Assembly (NCBI GenBank): GCA_012960925.1
Contig: DUAG01000043.1
Coordinates: forward strand, 1 to 64,000
DNA from: Candidatus Manganitrophaceae bacterium
GTDB lineage: Bacteria; Nitrospirota; Nitrospiria; SBBL01; JAADHI01
Length of the DNA: 64,000 nucleotides
Direction: 5' to 3'
Shown: positions 8,564 to 17,400 of the stretch, piece after piece
Layout: every line of letters begins with the position of its first letter
How positions within the stretch are numbered: the stretch's first letter is position 1
Position numbers and translations under genes: made by a program
Notes under the pieces: model-generated
Database searches by the model: none
The model's input: the letters and a program-made list of their open reading frames with translations, nothing else
Told to the model about the DNA's origin: nothing

Positions 8564-8738
8564 CCCAAGATCGGCGATTAGATCTTGGGTTAAACCGTCA
8601 AGTCGTCTGAAAGACAAGGCCAGAGGCCATAAGGGCGACCGAGGCGTACTTACTCGAACGGTGAGGAGACCGTTGGCCGATTACGCAGTAATTTCAGGCG
8701 AATCGACGGTTTCTAATTCCGAAATCGCGGAATTAGGG
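8564..8738 (-). repeat. R3 structured repeat, copy b (inverted)
   Basis: Reverse-oriented copy of the 175-bp repeat at 7408-7582. Its outer hairpins are kept: CCCAAGATC / GATCTTGGG read across 8564-8589, and TAATTCCG / CGGAATTA at the right end. It ends with ATTAGGG only 6 bases before the ATG of the exonuclease gene, so the repeat appears to supply that gene's ribosome-binding sequence. The pair a/b encloses 981 bases in inverted orientation. Confidence 0.85.
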
Positions 8739-8744
8739 ATATAC

Positions 8745-9278
8745 ATGCAACTTGACCGACCAAACCCCACGCCTTCGTGTTTCACTGCGATCGACTTCGA
8801 GACAGCAGACTACGAAGCGGACAGTGCCTGTGCTGTTGGGCTTGTGAAGGTCGTTGGGGATCAAATTGTAAAAAAAGAACGCTTCCTGATCCGGCCTCCC
8901 AGGCCATCTTTTGTCTTCACCTATATTCATGGAATCGACTGGGTGCAGGTTGCCCGTGAACCGACCTTCAAGGAGTTGTGGCCGGTCATCCGTGATATGC
9001 TCACTGGCGTTGATTTTATTGCAGCGCACAATGCCCGGTTTGATCAAGGCGTGCTGTATGCGTCCTGCAAGATCGCCGGCCTGGACCGGCCGGACCCTCG
9101 TTTCGTCTGCACCGTAAAACTCTCACGAAAAGTATGGGGGCCTTACCCGACCAAATTACCCAATGTCTGTGATCATCTCGGCATTCAACTCAAACATCAC
9201 GATCCCCTCTCAGACGCCGAGGCCTGCGCAAGAATTGTCATCGCCGCGATGAAGACGGGGTATTCACCCCCTCTTTGA
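8745..9278 (+). CDS. DEDDh 3'-5' exonuclease (DnaQ/epsilon-like)
   Basis: 177-residue exonuclease of the DnaQ superfamily. The three exo motifs are visible: FTAIDFETA (Exo I with Asp and Glu), AHNARFDQGVL (Exo II) and the C-terminal HHDPLSDAEACARI (Exo III with the DEDDh-type His and Asp). It may be a proofreading-like or nucleic-acid processing exonuclease; stand-alone proteins of this type are common and rarely characterised. The ATG 8745 was chosen because the upstream in-frame extension lies entirely within repeat R3b and the family begins at the Exo I strand. Confidence 0.88.
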   Translation: MQLDRPNPTPSCFTAIDFETADYEADSACAVGLVKVVGDQIVKKERFLIRPPRPSFVFTYIHGIDWVQVAREPTFKELWPVIRDMLTGVDFIAAHNARFDQGVLYASCKIAGLDRPDPRFVCTVKLSRKVWGPYPTKLPNVCDHLGIQLKHHDPLSDAEACARIVIAAMKTGYSPPL

Positions 9279-9433
9279 ACGAGAATTGGGCACATGTTCC
9301 CCTTCAAACATTTAAGTTCTCTGCTTGAGATCATAATATTCTGAGAGGCTTGGTTTTTCCCTGATCCTGGCATTGGATTTTTGAAGATTGATTCGTTAGT
9401 ATGGAGAAACTTGAATCGGGGTGAGCCCAGATT

Positions 9434-9585
9434 ATGCCGCAACAGAACGGAAATTCAAAATCTCTCGAATCCTGGATTTGGGATGCCGCTTGTTCCATTC
9501 ACGGGGCCAAGGACGCGCCGAAGTATAAGGCATCCTGCCGCTGATCTTTACCAAGTGGCTATGTAATGACTTCGATGACGAGATC
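9434..9585 (+). pseudogene. hsdM: hsdM 5' remnant (type I methyltransferase subunit)
   Basis: ATG 9434 opens a frame reading SLESWIWDAACSIHGAKDAPKYK, the well-known N-terminus of type I HsdM methylase subunits. A 4-base loss near 9530 shifts the frame, after which ILPLIFTKWLCNDFDDEIN continues the same conserved region. Everything beyond about residue 50 of HsdM is gone; the next recognisable sequence is the C-terminus of an HsdS protein. Only a relic remains, with no catalytic motif. Confidence 0.85.
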
Positions 9586-9608
9586 AACGCATGGCCAGAG
9601 CGGTCGGC

Positions 9609-9686
9609 TTCCGAACCCTGCTTCACGAACTGATGACTGCGTCAATTCCTGTTCATGAGTTGGAGTCAGGGAACCTGCAGAACTGA
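9609..9686 (+). pseudogene. hsdS: hsdS 3' remnant (type I specificity subunit)
   Basis: In the frame starting at 9609 the sequence reads FRTLLHELMTASIPVHELES and ends at a TGA (9684-9686). This resembles the extreme C-terminus of type I HsdS specificity subunits, where FxTLLHxLMTAxIRV is common. The DNA-recognition domains are missing. The arrangement implies one deletion joining the start of hsdM to the end of hsdS. The ATPase gene starts 4 bases later, so it was originally part of the same operon. Confidence 0.65.
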
Positions 9687-9690
9687 TGTT

Positions 9691-12016
9691 ATGAAACTTC
9701 TTACCGACATCCTGAAATGGACCGAGACACTCCCTGAATGGCAACGCGATGCGACGCGGCGCCTTCTTCAGAAAGAAAGTCTATCTGACGAGGATTACGC
9801 GGAACTCTATGCTTTGCTAAAAGCAGAACATAACCTATCTGACACGGGAGAACTAAAGGGTCATCCCTTAGCCGAAGATCATCTTTCTTCTGAGATCAAG
9901 CCTGGAGAGACCGTGATCCTTAGATCGATGCGAGAATTGACGAATGTAAATCACATTGCACTGGGCCAAACACTGCCCTTTTCCGCATCTGGAATGACAG
10001 TTATCTATGGAGGGAATGGTTCAGGGAAATCTGGCTACGCCCGTGTCATGAAAAGTGCGTGCCGGGCCCGCGACCAGTCGGAGCAAGTGCATCCTGATGC
10101 AACCGACCCAGCAGCCGTAGGCGCTGTTCCTACGGCAAAGTTCGACATAGAGATCGATGGAGTGTCAGAGGAAGTGTTTTGGTCCCGAGACGATGTTCCC
10201 CCTGAGAAGCTTTCGATGGTTGCAGTCTTTGATTCTCGTTGTGCAAGGTCATATCTCACTGCCGAGCATGACGTTGCCTATCTACCATATGGTCTTGATA
10301 TCGTTGAGAACCTTGCAAACAAGGTGTTGCCTGAGCTTACTCGACGACTGGATGCAGAGATCGCAGCGATTGATATCGATCTTCAGCCATTCGATCATCT
10401 CAAAGACGAAACGGAAGTCGGCAAACAGATTCTTGGCCTAACTGCCAAATCTGACAAGGCGACAATCAATGCCCTCGGAACTCTATCTAAAGTAGATACA
10501 AATAGAGTTACTGAACTGAATAAAGCACTAAACGAACCAGATCCAACGGTAAAAGCGAAGGAACTGAGCCTATCTGCTTCGCGACTCAAAGCTCTGGAAG
10601 ACTCTTTTTGATGCCGCAAGAAAGTACTCAACCGAGGTTGCTAAGACCGCTAAAGAGGAGAGACAGAAACTCGAAAAAGCGAAGTAGAAAATTGAGAATG
10701 TCGGCCTGAGAATAGGGCTGGATGCTACCGTTACGGAGGAGATCAGGTTTTTGGATGCGTCGCTACCTCCCATCCTTGAGGTTTTTGAGGAAAATATCGA
10801 AACGCGGAGAAAATCTATGCTTGTCTCCCTTATTTCGCACGATTGGTGTACGGTCTTCAAAGTCCCTGAGAACCCCCACAAGAAAATTCGTGCTCTCGCC
10901 GCGAGCCAATTGAGAGTATCGCGCACATTCGCCCGAGCCGCAGACAAAGAACGGAAAAAGGAACTGACCATTGTGAGAGACGAACTCGTTGCGCGGCAAA
11001 ATCTTTCCAAAAGCTTGGATGCTGTTCTAGCTCTTCTGCAACGTATGAAAGACAAAGCCACGCTTGAGAAGTGCAAGCCGAGCCTGAGAACAAAACCGAT
11101 ATCTGATAAATCAAAAGAATTTGCCAGCAAAGCTGTCACCAAGGAGTTGAAGAAAGCTTTGGATCGAGAATTCAAAGCGCTAGGAATTGAGCATATCAAA
11201 ACAAAACTCAGAGAGCGAAACGAGCGAGGTAAAATGTTTCACCAGTTGCTATTGGATTTGCCAACGACCAAGAAGCTCGATGAAATACTCAGTGAGGGAG
11301 AGCAACGTGCAATTGCTTTAGGCGCATTCTTAGCGGAGCTTTCGCTGGCAAATCACACGTGTGGAATCGTATTTGACGATCCGGTCTCATCTCTGGATCA
11401 CTGGAGGAGAAGGGACGTAGCAAAGCGCTTAGTTGATGAAGCGATTCGCCGTCAGGTAATCATATTTACTCATGACACTTCGTTCCTAGGCCAATTGTGT
11501 GATGAGATTGATGAGATTGGTTTGCCCAATTCAATGCTGTTTTTAGAATGGTTCGGGAATTTTCCAGGGCAGGTCAATGGCGGGCTTCCTTGGGATCACC
11601 AAGGCTACAAAGAACGAATCGATGTCCTTGAACAGGAGCAGAGCAAACTTGCCAAGACTTGGCCAGTATATCCCGGAGAATCGGAAAGGGCTAAGATGCG
11701 GCAACAATATGACCGACTTAGAGCAACTCTAGAGCGAGTGATTCAGGATGTAGTTTTTAATGGTGTCATGAAGCGCTACCGAGACTGGATACGAGTGAGC
11801 AACTTGGTAGAAGTAGTCGGTTTTGAACCCTCGGAGTTCGAAGCGATTGATAAGCTACACAAACGTTGTAGCGACGTGGTTACTTCTCATGACCCTTCTT
11901 CTGAAAAGGCAGCACCAGTTCCTTCGGCAAAGAATTTAGCTGATGACATTAGAAAATTAAAGATTCTTGTTGATGGAATCAAGCAGAGGCGTAAGGCAGT
12001 CAAGGCTGTGACATAA
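9691..12016 (+). pseudogene. ABC/SMC-type AAA ATPase of a type I RM locus, two lesions
   Basis: A roughly 774-codon ATPase gene. Part 1 (ATG 9691) has an N-terminal helical domain, LPEWQRDATRRLL, then the Walker A motif GGNGSGKS (residues 107-114) and VFDSRCARSYL. An extra T in the T5 run at 10605-10609 shifts the frame, and in the new frame a TAG stands at 10685-10687. The frame then stays open to 12016 with coiled-coil sequence, the ABC signature LSEGEQRAIAL, Walker B IVFDDPVSSLD and the IIFTHD switch. The gene lies between hsdS and hsdR remnants, the place occupied by PrrC and RloC anticodon nucleases in other type I loci. No zinc hook or known nuclease motif was recognised, so effector function is open. 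Confidence 0.8.
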
Positions 12017-12145
12017 AGCAAGGGTACAGCCCAACACCTGGAGAACACAAAATTGCTTTGATTGAATCTTGAATTAGAAATGAAAATCAGAAAAGAAAAA
12101 TTCATCAGAACAATTAAAACAATTAGTAGTGCCTAATTATTAATT

Positions 12146-12173
12146 TATTATTCGTTATTATTTACGAATAATA
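12146..12173. promoter_or_regulatory. HipB-type operator O1
   Basis: Perfect palindrome with arms TATTATTCGT and ACGAATAATA separated by 8 bases. It shares the core TCGT-N8-ACGA with two further palindromes downstream and lies about 75 bases before hipB. The N8 spacing equals that of the E. coli HipB operators (TATCC-N8-GGATA). Confidence 0.65.
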
Positions 12174-12188
12174 GTGTTTAATTACAGC

Positions 12189-12210
12189 AAATCGTTACTT
12201 TAGACGATTT
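12189..12210. promoter_or_regulatory. HipB-type operator O2
   Basis: Palindrome AAATCGT-N8-ACGATTT, centred 40 bases downstream of O1 and with the same TCGT-N8-ACGA core. It probably lies near the hipBA promoter. Confidence 0.65.
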
Positions 12211-12233
12211 GACTTTACAGAAAATATCTGGTA

Positions 12234-12257
12234 GATATCGTCATGTATGACGATATC
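12234..12257. promoter_or_regulatory. HipB-type operator O3 overlapping the hipB start
   Basis: Palindrome GATATCGT-N8-ACGATATC; the hipB start codon at 12247 lies in its right half. It is centred 46 bases after O2. Binding here would cover the start of translation and probably the transcription start as well. Confidence 0.65.
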
Positions 12258-12597
12258 AAAACCTCTCTCAGATGAGGCCATTCTTGCCGAAATTGGCCAG
12301 CGTGTTGTGTGCCGCCGACTTGATCTTCAATATACCCAGGCGGACGTGGCCGAGCAGGCGGGTATTGCCAAGCGGACGGTAGAGCGACTTGAGGCCGGGT
12401 TCTCTGTGCAGATGTCGACTCTGATCCGGATTTTTCGGGTGCTGGATCTGTTGCCGGGTCTGGATCGTATGATTCCGGAGGCCGGGCCAAGACCGATGGA
12501 TTTGCTCAAGAGAAAAGGAAAGGTGCGTAAACGCGCTTCGTCCCGCCGCCCTTCGGATCGCTCAGATAAACCCTGGACCTGGGGTGACGTGTCATGA
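12247..12597 (+). CDS. hipB: HipB-like antitoxin, XRE-family repressor
   Basis: 116-residue helix-turn-helix protein. Residues about 10-65 form an XRE-type DNA-binding domain (QYTQADVAEQAGIAKRTVERLEAG, then VLDLLPGLD). The C-terminal tail is rich in Arg and Lys (KRKGKVRKRASSRRPSDRSDK), as in many HipB proteins. It overlaps hipA by 4 bases, the usual antitoxin-toxin coupling. Three palindromes of matching half-site upstream suggest that it represses its own operon, probably together with HipA. The start at 12247 lies inside the third palindrome and no strong ribosome-binding site precedes it. Confidence 0.88.
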   Translation: MTISKPLSDEAILAEIGQRVVCRRLDLQYTQADVAEQAGIAKRTVERLEAGFSVQMSTLIRIFRVLDLLPGLDRMIPEAGPRPMDLLKRKGKVRKRASSRRPSDRSDKPWTWGDVS

Positions 12598-13898
12598 ACA
12601 CGGTTGCCGAGGTCAGGCTCTGGGGTCGGTCGATTGGCGCGGTATCCCTGGACGATGAGGATGAAGTCGCGGCCTTCGAGTACGATCCGGCCTTTGCCAA
12701 AAGTGGCATCGAGATTTCGCCGCTGATGATGCTGCTATCCAGCCGTGTTTTTACCTTTCCCGAACTCTCCCGCAAGACCTACTATGGATTGCCCGGCCTG
12801 CTGGCCGACTCACTCCCGGACAAGTTCGGCCATGCGCTGATTGATGTCTGGCTGGCCACCCAAGGCCGAAAGCCGGAATCGTTCAATGCGGTCGAGCGGC
12901 TTTGCTATACAGGTGAGCGGGGCATGGGGGCGCTGGAATTTGTGCCCGCGATTGGACCGAAAGCCTGGAAGGTAAACCGGATACAGATTGACAAGCTGGT
13001 TGAACTCGCGTCGGAAATCCTCACCCATCGCAATAACCTTAGGGCTTCCTTCGCCGATGAAAAGAAGGAACAGGCCCTGACCGATATCCTGCGGGTCGGC
13101 ACCTCGGCCGGTGGCGCTCGGGCCAAGGCCGTGATTGCATGGAATCCATCGACCAATGAAGTGTGTTCCGGCCGGGGTCCGGCAGGTGAGGGCTTTGAAT
13201 GCTGGCTGCTTAAGTTTGACGGGGTCAGGGGGAATCGGGACAAGGAACTTGAAGCCCCGCAAGGTTACGGTGTGGTTGAATACGCCTATTACAGAATGGC
13301 GAAGGACTGCGGCATTGATATGAATGAATGCCGGCTGTTTGAGGAAAATGGTCGGCGACATTTTATGACGCGGCGTTTTGATCGTCTGGCCGGTGGGGAA
13401 AAACTTCACATGCAATCACTCTGTGCGCTGGCCCATTACGATTTCAATATGGCGGGCGCCTACAGCTATGAACAGGCGCTGCTGGTGATTCGGCAGTTGG
13501 ACTTGCCCATGCGCGTGATTGAGGAACAGTTTCGACGCATGGTGTTTAACATCGTGGCCCGTAATCAGGACGACCATGTCAAAAACATCGCCTTCCTGAT
13601 GGACAAGTCAGGAAATTGGTTACTTTCGCCCGCTTTTGATATGACCTACAGCTATAACCCTGAAGGTCGCTGGACGGCCAGCCACCAGATGACCCTGAAC
13701 GGCAAGCGAGATGACTTTACCCTGGATGATTTCAAGGCCTGCGGGAAGGCCGCCTCGATGAAGCGCGGGCGAGCAGAGTCCATTCTTAACGAGGTACGGG
13801 AAACGGTATCCCGCTGGAAAGATTATGCCGAAGAAGCAGGTGTCTCGGTTTTTGTGGGCGATCAGATTCAGCGGACACTTCGTTTGAAAGGCTTTTGA
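12594..13898 (+). CDS. hipA: HipA-family serine/threonine kinase toxin
   Basis: 434-residue HipA-fold kinase, intact. The N-terminal HipA domain (residues 1-105) is followed by the P-loop-like TSAGGARAK (170-178), the catalytic segment ARNQDDHVKN with presumed base Asp326 and Asn331, and a metal-binding Asp349 in FDMTYS. E. coli HipA phosphorylates glutamyl-tRNA synthetase; targets of other HipA proteins differ, so the target here is unknown. Translation is coupled to hipB. The module sits between remnants of hsdS/ATPase and hsdR, so it appears to be an undamaged passenger in an otherwise decayed defence locus. Confidence 0.93.
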   Translation: MNTVAEVRLWGRSIGAVSLDDEDEVAAFEYDPAFAKSGIEISPLMMLLSSRVFTFPELSRKTYYGLPGLLADSLPDKFGHALIDVWLATQGRKPESFNAVERLCYTGERGMGALEFVPAIGPKAWKVNRIQIDKLVELASEILTHRNNLRASFADEKKEQALTDILRVGTSAGGARAKAVIAWNPSTNEVCSGRGPAGEGFECWLLKFDGVRGNRDKELEAPQGYGVVEYAYYRMAKDCGIDMNECRLFEENGRRHFMTRRFDRLAGGEKLHMQSLCALAHYDFNMAGAYSYEQALLVIRQLDLPMRVIEEQFRRMVFNIVARNQDDHVKNIAFLMDKSGNWLLSPAFDMTYSYNPEGRWTASHQMTLNGKRDDFTLDDFKACGKAASMKRGRAESILNEVRETVSRWKDYAEEAGVSVFVGDQIQRTLRLKGF

Positions 13899-13999
13899 TG
13901 AAACCAGGAGAATACAAAACCGTTCAGTCCGGAATTCTCAAGGACGTTGAGGAAATCGGCTGACGCTTTGTTCCCCGTGAAATAGCGGAGAAGCGGCGC
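13898..13999 (+). pseudogene. hsdR: hsdR 5' remnant (type I restriction subunit)
   Basis: An ATG overlapping the hipA stop opens KPGEYKTVQSGILKDVEEIG, then a TGA at 13961-13963, then RFVPREIAEKRR. This matches the N-terminal region of HsdR subunits, where a tryptophan normally stands between G and R, so TGG to TGA is likely. The nuclease and translocase domains are missing. The sequence up to 14211 has short stretches that read like protein in changing frames but nothing identifiable, so the end of the relic is uncertain. Confidence 0.7.
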
Positions 14000-14211
14000 G
14001 TTTTGAGAAAATTAAGAAGCTGACCGTAAAGGCGGTAACGGAAGGAAGGGCATCCATTTGATCAAGAGCATTGAGAGGAAGGCGGAGGAAGAGCGAGAAC
14101 GTCTTGTGTGAGCTAAGCAAGAAGGTGACCTTTGCGATCCTTGCCGAAAGTGATGATCTGAATCAGGTGACTACCCTTTGTTTTAATAACCAATCTTAAA
14201 GGAGCCTCACC
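14000..14211. other. Degenerate stretch after the restriction remnant
   Basis: About 210 bases of disrupted, formerly coding-like sequence; fragments such as FEKIKKLTVKAVTEG and IKSIERKAEEERERLV appear in different frames with stops between. They could be further decayed hsdR or another gene. Nothing can be assigned. Confidence 0.4.
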
Positions 14212-14355
14212 ATGAAGAAAAATAAGAAAAAGAAAGAGGTTGATCCTAGCATTCCGAAATGTTCCTTTTGCGGGAGGCGTAATACGGTGAAACATATAGA
14301 TGATCGCTTGTACAATTGCGAATATTGCGAAAAGATGTTCCAAATAGATAAGTAA
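14212..14355 (+). CDS. Small zinc-ribbon protein, 47 residues
   Basis: Short but convincing gene with an AAAGGAG ribosome-binding site 8 bases before the ATG. The product starts with a Lys-rich tail (MKKNKKKKEV) and has two CxxC pairs, CSFC at residues 17-20 and CEYC at 36-39, spaced as in a treble-clef or zinc-ribbon knuckle. It resembles the N-terminal ClpX-type zinc finger in its CSFCG and C-terminal CEYC spacing, but the rest of ClpX is absent. Probably a nucleic-acid- or protein-binding zinc protein; role unknown. It is 45 bases upstream of addB. Confidence 0.75.
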   Translation: MKKNKKKKEVDPSIPKCSFCGRRNTVKHIDDRLYNCEYCEKMFQIDK

Positions 14356-14400
14356 ATAAAGATAGGGTGCAGTTGTCAGGGTGCAGGAGTGTGATCAAAA

Positions 14401-17400
14401 ATGCAAGTATTCTTAGGACCCTTTCACCCATATTTAGAAGACGCCTTCGTCGATGAAGTACGGCGGTACAAGTCTTCGGATCGGCTTGTTCCGTTGCTTG
14501 TTCTGGTTCCTTCTGATGCAATTCGGCGGCGGCTGAAGACTCTCCTCGTCCTAGACCACGGTCTTGATCTCATAAATTTCCAGATCCTTACCTTTCATCA
14601 ACTTTCCCGACAACTTTACGAAGAGCAGTACGGATCCTCTGAACCGGAGTTGCGTGAGGACCTCTTTCTTGAAGAGAGCTTGCGAAGTCTGATACGGAAG
14701 GACTATGCTGCCGGTTCCCCATTTTCGGGACTCGATGAAATGGAAGGGGGATGTGCTGCTTTGTGGCAGACCCTCCGAGATCTGAAGGACGGCCTGGTTT
14801 CTCCTGATATGGTCATTCAGGCCGTGAAGGAGGGCCACTTTGGAACGGGGGCGATTGCAGAGCTAAGCCCCCTGTTGAGGCTTTCTCTTGATTTTCAAGA
14901 GCATTGTAAGACTTGGTCGATACGGGATTACACCGACCTTGATAACATGGTGATGGATCAGATACCGGCCTCCCGGTTTCTAAAGAAGTTTCATCATATC
15001 TTCCATTATGGATTTTACGACCTGACCCAGGTCCAGACCGAGCAGTTTCAGTCGGTGGCGAGGCACTATGCGACGACTCTTTTCTTTCCCCTCTTGCAAG
15101 GACATCCCGGCTGGGTCTTTGCCCAGCGGTTTTACGATCGATCTGTCCAGACGCTCGTAAGCGATCCAGCACAGGTCACCGATTTGCTTCAATTGCAGCC
15201 AGATTCGGGTTCAATCTGTGACCATCTCTTCTCTGAGGAGGTCTCGGAAGAATTTGCGGAAGCCCAAACAACCGGCGCTTCCTGTACCATCATCTCTTGT
15301 TCTGGGGAGCGGGATGAAACCCTAACGGTGGCCAAGGAGATTTTGAGACTTGTCTCGGATGAAGGGATCTCTTTCGGGGATATCGGCATCGTGGCCCGGA
15401 ACCTGTCGGCCTACGCAAGGCCCATCATGGAGATTTTTACAGACCACGGAATTCCCGTTTCAAGTTCGGCCCAGGAACCGGTCGTCCGTCACCCCCTGGC
15501 CAAGGCCGTCCTCCTTCTCACCGGTCTTTCAAGCAAGGATTATATTCGTAGCGAGGTGATTGATCTTCTTTCTTCCCCTTACCTAAATACCGGAGAGGTT
15601 TGTCCGGAAGGGATTGTCCCTCGGCCGGATCTCTGGGAGAGTTTGACCCGGCGCATCGGGGTGACCCGCGGAATGGACAAGTGGAAACGCCTGAAACAAT
15701 TTATTGAACGGGAGGAAAGGAGGGGCCAGGGCAAGGACAGGGATAAGGGAAATAATGCCGAGCGATTGGTTCAGTACAAACAGGCACGCTGCCTATGGGA
15801 GGTTTTCACCCGTTTGCAACAGAATCTGAGTGATCTTCCCGCCAGGGCCGAATGGTCAGACTATGCGGAGCATTGGAAGCGGCTCTTCAAAAAATATCTC
15901 AACATTTCCGCCGTCGAAGAGCAGAGAACCGAAGGCACTAAAGGAAGCGAATGGAACAAAGAAGATGATATCTGTGAAGTGATCTTGGATACCCTGGAAA
16001 ACCTTGCTGCTCTGGACGCGGTCATTTCTCCGATTTCAATGCAACATTTTATCGAGACCTTCACCCGTTGGCTGGAGCGAAGCTCCATTGCGATAGCCGA
16101 CCAAAATATTTCCGGAGTGTCGGTGATGGATGCGATGGCGGCGCGTGGTCTTCATTTCAAGGTTCTTTTTCTTCTTGGCATCAACGAGGGAATTTTTCCC
16201 CGGACCATCCGGGAGGATGCCTTCCTGAGAGACGGCCACCGCCGCACAATGGATGCAACTTTAGGATACAAAGTCGGGGAGAAACTGGCGGGCTATGATG
16301 AAGAAAAACTCCTTTTCAGCCTTCTGGTCGGTGCTGCAGGAGAGCGGCTTTATTGCCTCTACCAACGTTCAGATGAGCAGGGAAAGCCTCTTGCCCCCTC
16401 ATGGTATCTGGACGAACTTCGAAAAGGGCTTGGAGAAACAGGCCGCGTAAGAGAGCGCGTCATACCTCGTGGCCTTTTAGAAAAGCGGGAGGTTGTGCCC
16501 TTTGAGCGGGCGGATCTGCACACGCCCCAGGAGCTTTCCCTGCAGTTGGCCATGACGTCTCAAGACCCTGGCCCTCTTTTTGTACAGCTCCCCTTGTCCC
16601 AAACACTTTACGTTCACGGTCTTCAGACATTGAAAATCCTTGAAGATGAAGAACTGCTGTGTTCATACGACGGGATGGTTGGCCCGCTCCCTGATCATTG
16701 GAAATCCGTTCAAAAAAAGGGGGTGTCACCAACGGCGCTGGAGCACTACGCCGAATGCCCCTTCCAGTATTTCGGAACAAAGATTCTGGGGCTTCGCCTC
16801 CTGGATCGGCCCGAGGAAAGCGCTGGTCTCGAGCCGGCGGATACAGGCGAGCTGTGCCACGCCATCCTGAAGCAGGTCTACGAGGCGTTGATGGCGCAGG
16901 TCTATTTTAAGAAAAAATCTACAGACATGGACTGCCGAGATATCCGGGAGGTTCGAGATACAATAGAGGGGCTCAGCCGAAAAATATTCTCCAAATATGA
17001 GCAGGACAATCCGGTCAGTTATCCGGTCGTCTGGGAAGACCTGAAAGAGCGTATCGTGGACCTGATCGAAGAAGTGATCCAGTATGACCGATCTCATCTT
17101 TCTCAATCTGGTGATGCACCCATCGCCCTGGAGGTCAAATGCGAAGGGCGACTGGAAGGAGTGTGGCCGAACATCCCGGACTTCATCGGGGAGATGGATA
17201 TACAGGGCCGGATCGATCGGATTGATTATCACGAAGAGAAAAAGCGCTATCGTGTCATCGACTATAAATACAAGACAGGGAAAAATCAAAGCACCCAGGA
17301 TAAAAATCTGATGCAGGCCGCGGTCCGTGGACAGCGCCTCCAGCCCCCCCTCTATCTTCTCCTTGCAAAGCGATATGCCGCCGAGCAGGAGATTAGCAAA

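Noticed and set aside
13961-13963. TGA at a tryptophan position in the hsdR remnant, with the similar TGA at 3580, as evidence of UGA read as Trp
   Set aside because: Many intact genes in the window end with TGA, so it acts as a stop; both cases fit decayed genes.
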